Assembly: GCA_007132315.1 (NCBI GenBank)
Contig: SLOW01000126.1
Location: forward strand, 1-15,297
Origin: Opitutales bacterium
GTDB lineage: Bacteria > Verrucomicrobiota > Verrucomicrobiia > Opitutales > T3Sed10-336
Direction: 5' to 3'
Length of the DNA: 15,297 nt
Position numbers and translations under genes: made by a program. Below, piece by piece: positions 6,414 to 13,361 of this stretch (its first letter is position 1; every line of letters starts with the position of its first letter). The notes under the pieces were generated by a model. That model had not been told where the DNA came from, did no database searches, and saw only the letters and a list, made by a program, of their open reading frames with translations.

Positions 6414-7423
6414 GCAAAATACTGGTGACCGGAGGAGGCGGGTTTCTGGGACGTTACGTGGTCGATCGGCTCCTGGCGCGGGGCGACGAGGTGACCATTC
6501 TCGGTCGCCGTCCCCACGAAGATTTGCGGCGCCGTGGTGTCGATCAGATTCAGGCGGACCTCGGAGACCGGGAGGCCGTGATCGAAGCCTGCCGGGATCG
6601 GGACACCGTCTTTCATGTCGCCGCGAAGGCGGGAGTCTGGGGGAGTTGGGATGCCTACTTTCGTCCCAACGTGGAGGGTACGCGGGCGGTCCTGGAGGGC
6701 TGTCGGCGGTTCGGGGTGAACAAGCTGGTTTACACCAGCACGCCCAGCGTTGTTTTCACCGGTGGAGCTCTCGCCGGGGTGGACGAGTCGGCGCCCTACG
6801 GAACGAACTGGCTCTGCCACTACGCCCACACCAAGGCGTTGGCGGAACAGGAGATCCTGGCGGCGAACAACCCCACCGCAGGACCGCGCACGGTGGCCCT
6901 GCGGCCCCACCTGATCTGGGGTGTGGGCGACAATCATCTGATCCCGCGCGTTGTGGGTCGCGCGCGCCGGGGACGTCTGCGGATCGTGGGTGACGGTTGC
7001 AACCGGGTGGATATCGTGCATGTGGCGAACGCCGCGGGTGCCCATATCCTGGCCGAAAGAGCTCTCGACGAACCGGGCCGGGCCGACGGCCGGGCCTACT
7101 TTGTCAGTCAGGGCGAGCCGGTGGTGCTCTGGAGCTGGATCAACGATCTGTTGGAAAGGCTGGGAATCCCCCGGGTGACGGGGAAGTTACCCCTGCGCGC
7201 CGCCTACGGACTGGGCGCGGTTTGCGAGGGCCTGTTCGGACTGCTCCGCCTTCAGACGGAGCCGCCGATGACACGCTTCGTCGCCGTGGAGCTGGCCAAG
7301 GATCATTTTTTCGACATTTCCGCCGCCCGGAGCGATCTCGGTTACCAGCCTTCCTTCAGCACCGAGGCCGGCCTGGAAGAACTGGTTGCCGATTTGCGCG
7401 CGCGGATGGGGAAAGGTTCCTGA
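6410..7423 (+). CDS. oleD: OleD-type 2-alkyl-3-oxoalkanoate reductase (extended SDR)
   Basis: OleD reduces the 2-alkyl-3-ketoacid made by OleA to the 2-alkyl-3-hydroxyacid used by OleC, with NAD(P)H. The 337-residue protein is an extended short-chain dehydrogenase of the 3-beta-HSD/epimerase group. It shows the Rossmann motif TGGGGFLG (7-14), HVAAKAG (69-75), the YTSTPSVVF strand (108-116) with the catalytic Ser/Thr region, the YxxxK pair as YAHTK (138-142), and RPHLIWGVGD (165-174). The ATG overlaps the oleC stop as ATGA, so translation is coupled. On its own the sequence could be another NAD-dependent sterol or sugar dehydrogenase; the coupling to oleC makes OleD the best reading. No oleA (thiolase) or oleB (alpha/beta hydrolase) gene is present on either side. 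Confidence 0.86.
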   Translation: MSKILVTGGGGFLGRYVVDRLLARGDEVTILGRRPHEDLRRRGVDQIQADLGDREAVIEACRDRDTVFHVAAKAGVWGSWDAYFRPNVEGTRAVLEGCRRFGVNKLVYTSTPSVVFTGGALAGVDESAPYGTNWLCHYAHTKALAEQEILAANNPTAGPRTVALRPHLIWGVGDNHLIPRVVGRARRGRLRIVGDGCNRVDIVHVANAAGAHILAERALDEPGRADGRAYFVSQGEPVVLWSWINDLLERLGIPRVTGKLPLRAAYGLGAVCEGLFGLLRLQTEPPMTRFVAVELAKDHFFDISAARSDLGYQPSFSTEAGLEELVADLRARMGKGS

Positions 7424-7511
7424 CCGGCGAACGATGATCCGCTCCGGCCCCTGCGCTGGAACGGAATGTCTATGGCTGCGTTTCTTGCGATCCGGACTCG
7501 AACCACGGGCC

Positions 7512-7544
7512 TTGTGATCCGTGGATTGGAACCACGGATCACAA
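7512..7544. terminator. Perfect 13-bp inverted repeat between convergent genes
   Basis: TTGTGATCCGTGG (7512-7524) and CCACGGATCACAA (7532-7544) are exact reverse complements with a 7-base loop. The element sits between the 3' ends of oleD (plus) and the MFS gene (minus), so a bidirectional terminator is the natural reading, although no T-run flanks it on either strand. The rest of 7424-7574 shows no gene. Confidence 0.55.
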
Positions 7545-7574
7545 AGCGAAACAGAGCGGGAAATCGGGACCGAC

Positions 7575-9149
7575 TTAATCCATCACACTCTTGAGACTGA
7601 CGGCCTTGTAACCGCCTTTACGCCGGTCGTTGACGTACATGCCGCCGAAGAAGAGTGTCAGCAGCAGGGGGATCCAGGCGATCAGCATGAGCGCCCGTTG
7701 TCCGGCGTAACCTTCGGCAGGGCTGAGAAGCTCATTCGCCCGGTTCACCAGCGGATCGTCGTCCGCCGAAATGCCCGACCCGACGATGGCGCGGAGCGCC
7801 TGGGGAACGGCGTTGCCCACGATTTGCTGCCCTGCTTCCTCGTATTCAGCGAGGGCCGTGTTCACGTATTCCAGAGAGCGTTCGATGTCCTCGGCGAGAT
7901 AACCGAGCTCGTCGAGCGGAGCATCGGATTCCCGCGCCCGTTGCGCGAAATTGGGAAATGTTTCACTGGCGTTCTCCAGGACGGTGATCGTTTCCGCCCT
8001 GCGCTCGTCCTGATTGAGGTAACTGGCGACCTGCATGTCACCGATCCCTCCGACCCCGGGTGTGCCGATTCCGCCGGCCGCGGCCAGGCCCACCCCGCAA
8101 GTCAACACGATGCCGAGAGAGCCTGTCTTGGGCAGGCGTTCCGAGACGACACCGACGACTGTCGGAAAGAAGAAGGTGACACCCAAACCGAAAAACGTGG
8201 CCCCGAGAAAGGCGCCGGCCCCGCCGGTCGCGGTGCCGAAGAGAACGAATCCGAGTGCCATCAGCGCGCCGCCCGCGGCCAAAAGGCCCGGAGGGGTGAA
8301 TTTGTCCAGGAAGTATTTCGCGTTCAAACGCAGGACGACCATGATGAAACTGATCCACGAGAGCAACAGGATGCCCGGCAGATCCAGCCGCGCGAAAACT
8401 TCCGGAATCCAGCGGCCCGCTCCGAGCTCAAGCGAAACGGCGATCGCCATCATGAGCAGCATGACGTACATGAGCGGGTGGGTGAACGTGAACCGGAACA
8501 TTTCGGACACGGGCAAACCGGCTTCGGCGTTTTCCGTGCGGGGGAACCGCTGGGGCAACACGAGGACACCGTAAACGATGACCGGAGCCAGGATGATGCC
8601 GATCTGGAAGGTCCAGTGGTGGAACGCGGTTCCCGGAATCTGGTTGAGCGCGAAACCGATGAGGCTTCCGGTCAGGATGCCGATGGGGAAAAAGGCGTGA
8701 AACCAGTTGAGTTTGGACGACTTGTTTTCAGGATAAAGTGCCGCGGTCAACGGGTTGCCCGAAACTTCGATCATGCCGTTGCCCATGGCCAGAACCACCG
8801 CGCCGAGCATCAGCAACCAGAATCCGGCGTCCGTCCCGGCCAGTGGCGCGGCGGCGATCATCAGCACCACACCGAACACGTGACCGACGAAGGCCAGTAT
8901 GGTCCCCCGTTTCAGGCCGAGCCCTTCGATCAGTGGTCCGACGACAAGCAGGGAAATCGCCATGCCCCAGATGGCGGCGCCCGCGATGAATCCAACGTGA
9001 GCGTTGGTGAGAATGAATTCCTCCTTGAGCTGGCCGAGCACGTTCGCCAACAGGGCGAAGGACATGCCTGTGGGCACGAGTGCTAGACAGATGCCGGAGA
9101 ATAGCCGTGAGCGGTGAAGACCGCCGGATTGGGTTTGCTGGTCGTTCAT
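7575..9149 (-). CDS. Major facilitator superfamily transporter with long soluble insert
   Basis: This is an inner-membrane secondary transporter of 524 residues from the ATG at 9149; a TTG at 9173 would add eight residues. About twelve membrane segments are visible. The segment GNGMIEVSGNPLTAALYP (about 123-140) resembles the conserved E..NP region of the fucose:proton symporter (FHS) branch, and GLGVTFFFPTVVGVVSERLP (about 321-340) is a typical MFS helix and loop. A sugar or small polar substrate is therefore plausible but not shown. Between helix 11 and the last helix, about 110 residues (371-482) are hydrophilic and acidic with helical stretches (DELGYLAEDIERSLEYVNTALAEYEEAG), far longer than a normal MFS loop. 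The C-terminus ends in a short basic tail. No Shine-Dalgarno site is seen. Confidence 0.87.
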   Translation of the reverse strand: MNDQQTQSGGLHRSRLFSGICLALVPTGMSFALLANVLGQLKEEFILTNAHVGFIAGAAIWGMAISLLVVGPLIEGLGLKRGTILAFVGHVFGVVLMIAAAPLAGTDAGFWLLMLGAVVLAMGNGMIEVSGNPLTAALYPENKSSKLNWFHAFFPIGILTGSLIGFALNQIPGTAFHHWTFQIGIILAPVIVYGVLVLPQRFPRTENAEAGLPVSEMFRFTFTHPLMYVMLLMMAIAVSLELGAGRWIPEVFARLDLPGILLLSWISFIMVVLRLNAKYFLDKFTPPGLLAAGGALMALGFVLFGTATGGAGAFLGATFFGLGVTFFFPTVVGVVSERLPKTGSLGIVLTCGVGLAAAGGIGTPGVGGIGDMQVASYLNQDERRAETITVLENASETFPNFAQRARESDAPLDELGYLAEDIERSLEYVNTALAEYEEAGQQIVGNAVPQALRAIVGSGISADDDPLVNRANELLSPAEGYAGQRALMLIAWIPLLLTLFFGGMYVNDRRKGGYKAVSLKSVMD

Positions 9150-9211
9150 AATGTTTGCGTTGACGGTGAGCAAGAATGAAGGAAACGCCGGGATGGCGCG
9201 AGGTTTCGCCG

Positions 9212-9232
9212 GGTATTCAAGGAGGTATTCAA
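9212..9232 (+). repeat. 12-base tandem repeat containing a Shine-Dalgarno-like AAGGAGG
   Basis: GGTATTCAA occurs at 9212-9220 and again at 9224-9232, with GGA between, giving a 12-base period. The junction forms AAGGAGG (9219-9225), placed six bases before an ATG at 9232 on the plus strand. The frame that follows runs to 9675 but lies antisense to the small membrane protein. The rest of 9150-9422 contains no gene I can support. Confidence 0.5.
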
Positions 9233-9422
9233 TGACGACGTCAATCCAGTTTCTGGGATATCAACGTTCGAGAGGCGTTTTGTTTCCGTCTCGCCTTCCG
9301 GATCATACGCGGAATTCCGGCCAAGGTCGATTGACGGGCGGTGGGGCCGTTGTTGAGGTGGTTTCAGGGCTTGCCGTCGGCGAGCGTCCCGTGATCGAAT
9401 CGCTCCAGCCGGTGGTCTGGGA

Positions 9423-9638
9423 TCAGCGCCCGCCGTCGTTCCGCTTGATCAGGTGCCTGGCTTTGAACAACGGACTGATTGCCAGGAGCACGATGCCGAC
9501 CAGGATCAGGAGTATGCCTACCGGGAGACCGACAACCGTGAATGAAATCAACATGCCGACCGCGACACAGGCGCCGCCGGAGCCGATCAGCGCCTGGAAT
9601 TTCCTCTGTGACGGGCAATGCGGATTATCCTCCTTCAT
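9423..9638 (-). CDS. Small two-helix membrane protein, function unknown
   Basis: The 71-residue product has a polar N-terminus with one early cysteine (MKEDNPHCPSQRKFQ), two closely spaced hydrophobic segments (about 16-34 and 36-57) separated by a Gly-Pro turn (VVGLPVG), and a basic tail (KARHLIKRNDGGR). It would be a helical hairpin in the inner membrane with the basic tail probably cytoplasmic. I do not recognise a named family. It is transcribed away from the methyltransferase gene, with 56 bases between the two starts. The ATG has no upstream Shine-Dalgarno site. It might be a chance frame, but the clean hydrophobic pattern and charge distribution favour a real gene. A longer plus-strand frame overlaps it and is judged to be its shadow. 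Confidence 0.6.
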   Translation of the reverse strand: MKEDNPHCPSQRKFQALIGSGGACVAVGMLISFTVVGLPVGILLILVGIVLLAISPLFKARHLIKRNDGGR

Positions 9639-9694
9639 CTCAGTTGGGAACAGCGGCGCGGCCCGGGGTTCCTGAAAAAAGCGAGCCGGTGTTC

Positions 9695-10285
9695 ATGGGT
9701 TCCTTTTCATCCGGGCGTTTCAACGCGGTCACTGTCGCGCAAACCTTCGTAGCCTCCCGTTTGCGCGAGGGGGATGTCGCGGTTGACGCCACCGCCGGAA
9801 ACGGACACGATACGGTCTTTCTCGCCCGCAGGGTCGGCGCGGCCGGACGGGTTTACGCGGTGGATGTCCAGGCCGAAGCGGTCGAGGCGACCCGCCGCCG
9901 CCTGGCCGAAGAGCGGCTCGACGAACGCGTGGTGTTGCGCCGGGGCGGACACGAGTCGCTCGCGACGGTGTTTCCGGAAATTCGAAAACGCACTGTGGCC
10001 GCGGTGATGTTCAATCTGGGGTACCTCCCGGGCGGCGACAAGACGTTGACCACCCGTCCGGATACCACTCTGGCGGGCCTGAGCGGCGCCCTGGAATGCC
10101 TGGCGCCGCGCGGCCTGCTGGCGGTGGTCTGTTACCCCGGTCATCCCGGGGGCTCGGACGAATCCAGCCGGGTGACCGCTTGGGCGGAGAGTCTCCCGTC
10201 CTCGGAATGGCGTGTGTTGATCGGTCGGTTCGCCAGTGGCGGAAACAAGACTCCGTTTCCTGCGATCGTGAACCGTGCCGGTTGA
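9695..10285 (+). CDS. mnmM: MnmM/YtqB-type SAM-dependent tRNA methyltransferase
   Basis: The family (PF06962, once called rRNA methylase) includes MnmM (YtqB), which methylates the 5-aminomethyl group of 2-thiouridine at the tRNA wobble position. From the ATG at 9695 the protein has 196 residues. It has the SAM-binding motif VDATAGNGHDT (30-40), the adenosine-ribose strand YAVDVQAEAV (54-63), the family signature FNLGYLPGGDK (107-116) followed by TTRPDTTLAGL (119-129), and VVCYPGHPGG (144-153). The open frame extends upstream to 9542, but that stretch is antisense to the membrane protein and basic in a shadow-like way, so the later start is chosen; a GTG at 9689 is also possible. The role in tRNA modification is inferred from the family, which was characterised in Gram-positive bacteria. 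Confidence 0.85.
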   Translation: MGSFSSGRFNAVTVAQTFVASRLREGDVAVDATAGNGHDTVFLARRVGAAGRVYAVDVQAEAVEATRRRLAEERLDERVVLRRGGHESLATVFPEIRKRTVAAVMFNLGYLPGGDKTLTTRPDTTLAGLSGALECLAPRGLLAVVCYPGHPGGSDESSRVTAWAESLPSSEWRVLIGRFASGGNKTPFPAIVNRAG

Positions 10286-10289
10286 GCCG

Positions 10290-10317
10290 CGGCAACGCAT
10301 TTCGGTTGCGTTGGCCG
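10290..10317 (+). terminator. Possible terminator stem after the methyltransferase gene
   Basis: CGGCAACGC (10290-10298) can pair with GCGTTG and CCG (10308-10313 and 10315-10317) with one bulged G and a 9-base loop. It begins five bases after the methyltransferase stop. No long T-run follows. The remaining bases up to the lipoprotein gene at 10455 show nothing further. Confidence 0.35.
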
Positions 10318-10454
10318 ATGCGGTTTGGTTGCATTGCCGGCGAATTTGCTTCGCGTCTGTGGCGGATCGGTACGGGTTGTCTCGGCCGAAAGGCGTTCCT
10401 TTCATCCGGACGAGTTCCAGCGCCGCGAGTTGGTTTTCCGTGAATGATTTACCT

Positions 10455-11780
10455 ATGAAACATCCCACTTATCTCCTGGCTATCCTGATCGCTATTCCCG
10501 GCCTGGCCGGCTGTCAGGGTATTCTCACAGGCGGTTCGAGGGCCGTGCGCGACGTCCCGATCGGCGAAGGATGGGCGCGCAATTCCGTCAACGCCGTGAT
10601 CTTTCGCGCCCATGCGGTGACGACCCACGAGGACAAACAGGTTGCCGCCTATTATGACGAGGACGGTCGCGTGATGGTGGCCCGTCGTACATTGGGCGAA
10701 ACCGAGTGGGAAATCCACGATGCCGGATTCGTCGGCAACACCAGCGACGCCCACAACGCCATATCCATCGCCGTGGACGGTGCGGGATACGTCCACCTTT
10801 CCTGGGACCACCACGGTCATCCTCTGACTTACCGCCGGAGCGTGGAAGCAGGATCGCTCGAGTTTTCCGAACCGCTGGCCATGACCGGCGAGAACGAGGA
10901 TCGTGTGACGTATCCGGAATTCTATCACCTCGATGACGGCGGTTTTGTGTTTATGTATCGCCAGGGCGGATCGGGGGACGGGTGCATTCTTCTCAACCGT
11001 TACGACGTCGAGACGCGGGCGTGGTCGGCTTTACAGCATCCATTGATCGACGGTGAAGGGCAGCGCAACGCCTACACCAACCAGTTGGCGATCGACGATG
11101 TAGGCCGCTGGCACCTGTCGTGGATCTGGCGTGAAACGCCCAACGTCGCGACCAATCATGACATCTGTTACGCCATGTCGCCGGACGAGGGCGCGACTTG
11201 GTACACCTCGACCGGCCGGCGGTACGAACTGCCCATCACCCGCGACCAGGCCGAGGTCGTGCGCGAGATTCCCATGAATCGGGACCTGATCAACCAGTGC
11301 GCCATGGTGGTGGATTCGCGGGGCAATCCGGTGATCGCCATGTATTGGCGGCCCGAAGAAGAGGAGGTGCCGCAGTTTCACCTGGTTTGGCACGACGGTG
11401 ACGCCTGGCACACCAGCCGTGTGACCGAACGGGAAACTCCGTTCCGCCTGGCCGGCGGCGGCACCCGGCGCATACCGATTTCACGTCCGAAACTGGCGTT
11501 GGATGACGAGGACCGCGTTTACATGATTTATCGCGACGAAGAGCGCGGTTCGCGTATCACCGTCGCGATCAGCGAGGACGCCGAGCGACGCGAATGGCGT
11601 CACCGCGATCTCAGCAGCGGCTCTGTGGGGCAGTGGGAGCCGAACTACGACGTACGCCTCTGGGAACGCGACCGCGAGTTGCATCTCTTCAAGCAATTCG
11701 TCGGTCAAGGCCAGGCCGAAGGGGTGGAGGATATCCCGCCGCAAAAGGTCTCCATCCTGGAGTGGTCTCCGCGCCGGTGA
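10455..11780 (+). CDS. BNR-4 repeat lipoprotein, possible polysaccharide lyase-like beta-propeller
   Basis: The 441-residue protein starts with a lipoprotein signal peptide (MKHPTYLLAILIAIPGLAGC; acylated Cys20), so it is exported and lipid-anchored. The mature part matches the BNR-4 group of beta-propeller proteins: SDAHNAISIAVDGAGYVHLS, then WDHHGHPLTYRRS, FMYRQGGSGDG (166-176) and repeated blades ending in phrases such as GRWHLSWIW. Ulvan lyases of families PL24 and PL25 use this fold and a pair of histidines; here H100 and H119/H120 sit about 20 residues apart in the equivalent-looking segment. A polyuronate lyase or a non-catalytic glycan-binding protein are both possible. The frame is open upstream to 10275, but only the ATG at 10455 gives a signal peptide. 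No SusC/D or other polysaccharide-use genes flank it. Confidence 0.8.
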   Translation: MKHPTYLLAILIAIPGLAGCQGILTGGSRAVRDVPIGEGWARNSVNAVIFRAHAVTTHEDKQVAAYYDEDGRVMVARRTLGETEWEIHDAGFVGNTSDAHNAISIAVDGAGYVHLSWDHHGHPLTYRRSVEAGSLEFSEPLAMTGENEDRVTYPEFYHLDDGGFVFMYRQGGSGDGCILLNRYDVETRAWSALQHPLIDGEGQRNAYTNQLAIDDVGRWHLSWIWRETPNVATNHDICYAMSPDEGATWYTSTGRRYELPITRDQAEVVREIPMNRDLINQCAMVVDSRGNPVIAMYWRPEEEEVPQFHLVWHDGDAWHTSRVTERETPFRLAGGGTRRIPISRPKLALDDEDRVYMIYRDEERGSRITVAISEDAERREWRHRDLSSGSVGQWEPNYDVRLWERDRELHLFKQFVGQGQAEGVEDIPPQKVSILEWSPRR

Positions 11781-11815
11781 GGCGGAAGTGGGTGAATCCG
11801 CCACCCGTTCGGGAT

Positions 11816-11848
11816 CGAGACCTTGCCTGGCGGTTGAACGCGGTCTCG
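11816..11848. repeat. Inverted repeat CGAGACC/GGTCTCG
   Basis: CGAGACC (11816-11822) and GGTCTCG (11842-11848) form a perfect 7-bp inverted repeat with a 19-base spacer in the gap between the BNR-4 lipoprotein gene and the uracil glycosylase gene. It could be a weak stem or an operator-like site; nothing else supports either. Confidence 0.25.
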
Positions 11849-11935
11849 CGCTCGACCGGCGGGAGATGACCCGTGCCGGAGACGCGATGATTTTTTTGTC
11901 TGACAGGCGGGAGAATCTTCAGTTGGCTGGCGGTT

Positions 11936-12661
11936 GTGACCAAGACTTCCGAGAAACTGATTCAGGCGGCGGAAATGCTGCGTGACGGGGTCGGTCGACT
12001 GCGTTTTCAGCCGCCCGTCACTCATGTTTACAATCCGCTCGACTATGCCTGGGGGGCGCATGCCCAATATCTTGAGAAGCGCGGCCGTTCTCCCAAGAAG
12101 GTGATTTTTCTCGGAATGAATCCGGGGCCGTGGGGCATGGCGCAAACGGGGGTTCCTTTCGGCGAAGTCGCCCTGGTTCGCGACTGGGTGGCGATCGACG
12201 GCCCGGTTTGCCGGCCTTGCGACGAACATCCGAAACGGCCGATCCAGGGGTTCGCCTGCCGGCGATCCGAGGTGAGTGGCCGGCGCCTGTGGGGACTGTT
12301 TCGGGACCGGTTCGGCGCGGCGGAAGCGTTTTTCGCCGACCACTTTGTGGTCAACTACTGCCCACTGGTCTTTATGGAGGAGAGCGGGCGCAATCGGACC
12401 CCCGACAAGTTGCGGCGGGAGGAGATCAACGCCTTCCGTCCGCTGTGCGACAACCACCTCCGTCTGGTGGTTGAGACGCTTCGTCCGCAATGGTTGATCG
12501 GCGTGGGCAAGTACGCCGAACAGCGCCTTCACGAGACGCTCGGAGATTCCGGCGCGCGCATCGAGTCCATTCCCCATCCCAGCCCCGCCAACCCGGCTGC
12601 CAACCGCGGCTGGTCGGAATTGGCGGTCGCCCGCCTGCGGGAACTCGGGGTGTGGCCCTGA
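11936..12661 (+). CDS. SMUG1-type single-strand-selective uracil-DNA glycosylase
   Basis: The enzyme removes uracil (and in some relatives oxidised pyrimidines or deaminated purines such as xanthine) from DNA, starting base excision repair. The 241-residue protein has both signature motifs of the SMUG1 branch: GMNPGPWGMAQTGVPFG (60-76, with N62) and HPSPANPAANRGW (214-226, with H214). N140 in FVVNYCPL is the likely base-reading residue. The arrangement matches vertebrate SMUG1 closely, although SMUG1 is rare in bacteria; one is characterised from Geobacter metallireducens. The start is a GTG at 11936 with no clear Shine-Dalgarno site. No other repair gene shares its transcript; it is convergent with the DUF5069-like gene. 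Confidence 0.92.
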   Translation: MTKTSEKLIQAAEMLRDGVGRLRFQPPVTHVYNPLDYAWGAHAQYLEKRGRSPKKVIFLGMNPGPWGMAQTGVPFGEVALVRDWVAIDGPVCRPCDEHPKRPIQGFACRRSEVSGRRLWGLFRDRFGAAEAFFADHFVVNYCPLVFMEESGRNRTPDKLRREEINAFRPLCDNHLRLVVETLRPQWLIGVGKYAEQRLHETLGDSGARIESIPHPSPANPAANRGWSELAVARLRELGVWP

Positions 12662-12695
12662 CGCGGCAGGGTTGCGTGGCCGGCGGCCCGTGGAG

Positions 12696-12714
12696 GGCGG
12701 CGCTCCGCGCCGCC
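12696..12714. terminator. GC-rich perfect hairpin between convergent genes
   Basis: GGCGGCGC (12696-12703) and GCGCCGCC (12707-12714) pair perfectly around a TCC loop, in the 60-base gap between the convergent glycosylase and DUF5069-like genes. No T-run follows. A bidirectional terminator or a REP-like genomic repeat are both possible; repeat status cannot be judged from one copy. Confidence 0.45.
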
Positions 12715-12721
12715 GTCGGAC

Positions 12722-13252
12722 CTAACCTTGGGCGGCGCTGCGTTCCAGAACCCAGGTGACGATGGCGCGTTCGTCGTTTTCGTTTCTCCAGACGAGATGG
12801 AGGAACTCGGCCGGGTGGATGTTGTGGGTGCGAAAGAAATTCCGGTCGCCGCCGCAACAGTACATCAGATCCGGAGGCATCTCGCCCCGGAGTTTGCACC
12901 GGGTTTTGAGAATCAGGCGCGGCAGCCACGGAATCCCTTCGAGTTCATCATCCTTGGCCGGAAACTCCGGCTCCGGCAACGGCGGGCCGTCCGGGCGGCC
13001 CTGTTGTTCGATCAGGAAATAATCGCGCCGGATGGTCTGGATCAGCAGGCAGGTTTCCCAGTCGGGTTCGCCGTCGCCGTTGAAATCCTCGGCGAAGTCG
13101 TACAGATCCATCGGCCGGGCGCCGATGGAGGAGAGAAACGTCAGTTCCTTCTTGTCGAAATAGGCGTCCGGGTTGCGTTCGCCCGCGGCGAACTTCTTGA
13201 CCGCTTTGTCGTGAAGATCCTTCAGTCGCGTGTGGAATTGGTTGTGCGGCAT
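12722..13252 (-). CDS. DUF5069-like protein with an EF-hand-like loop
   Basis: The C-terminal third (WLPRLILKTRCKLRGEMPPD, then LMYCCGGDRNFFRTHNIHP and EFLHLVW) resembles the DUF5069 family, which is common in Verrucomicrobiota and has no known function. The middle holds DFNGDGEPDWE, with acidic residues spaced as in an EF-hand loop (D, N, D, D at positions 1, 3, 5, 9), which may bind calcium or be coincidental. The frame is open to a GTG at 13354 (210 residues). I prefer the ATG at 13252 (176 residues) because MPHNQFHTRLKDLHDKA resembles the usual family N-terminus and because it leaves 109 bases for divergent promoters with uvrB; the GTG start would leave only seven. The protein looks cytoplasmic, with no signal peptide or membrane helix. 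Confidence 0.75.
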   Translation of the reverse strand: MPHNQFHTRLKDLHDKAVKKFAAGERNPDAYFDKKELTFLSSIGARPMDLYDFAEDFNGDGEPDWETCLLIQTIRRDYFLIEQQGRPDGPPLPEPEFPAKDDELEGIPWLPRLILKTRCKLRGEMPPDLMYCCGGDRNFFRTHNIHPAEFLHLVWRNENDERAIVTWVLERSAAQG

Positions 13253-13274
13253 GCGGAAAACATGGGGGCGGCGG

Positions 13275-13302
13275 TTGATATTGTCGAGGCCGGCGCTGAA
13301 AT
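13275..13302 (+). promoter_or_regulatory. Candidate sigma-70-type promoter for uvrB
   Basis: TTGATA (13275-13280) and TGAAAT (13297-13302) are separated by 16 bases and lie 59 bases before the uvrB ATG. They match the consensus at five and four of six positions. It fits only if the DUF5069-like gene starts at 13252. I see no obvious SOS operator. Confidence 0.3.
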
Positions 13303-13361
13303 CGACGCCACCGTACCATTGCCAAAACGCCTCCTTCGGAGCATCGTGTTGCACCGAAGTT

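Noticed and set aside
6134..7045. A 303-residue minus-strand open frame across the oleC-oleD junction
   Set aside because: It overlaps two confidently identified genes and shows no domain; high GC content makes long antisense frames common here.
7488..7540. tRNA-like T-arm phrases on the minus strand (GGTTCGAGTCC and TGGTTCCAATCCA)
   Set aside because: No acceptor, D-arm or anticodon arm can be folded around them; the second phrase is part of the perfect inverted repeat.
7521..9086. A 521-residue open frame on the plus strand
   Set aside because: It lies antisense to the MFS transporter gene, is rich in His, Gln, Asp and Arg as expected from the complement of hydrophobic codons, and has no recognisable domain.
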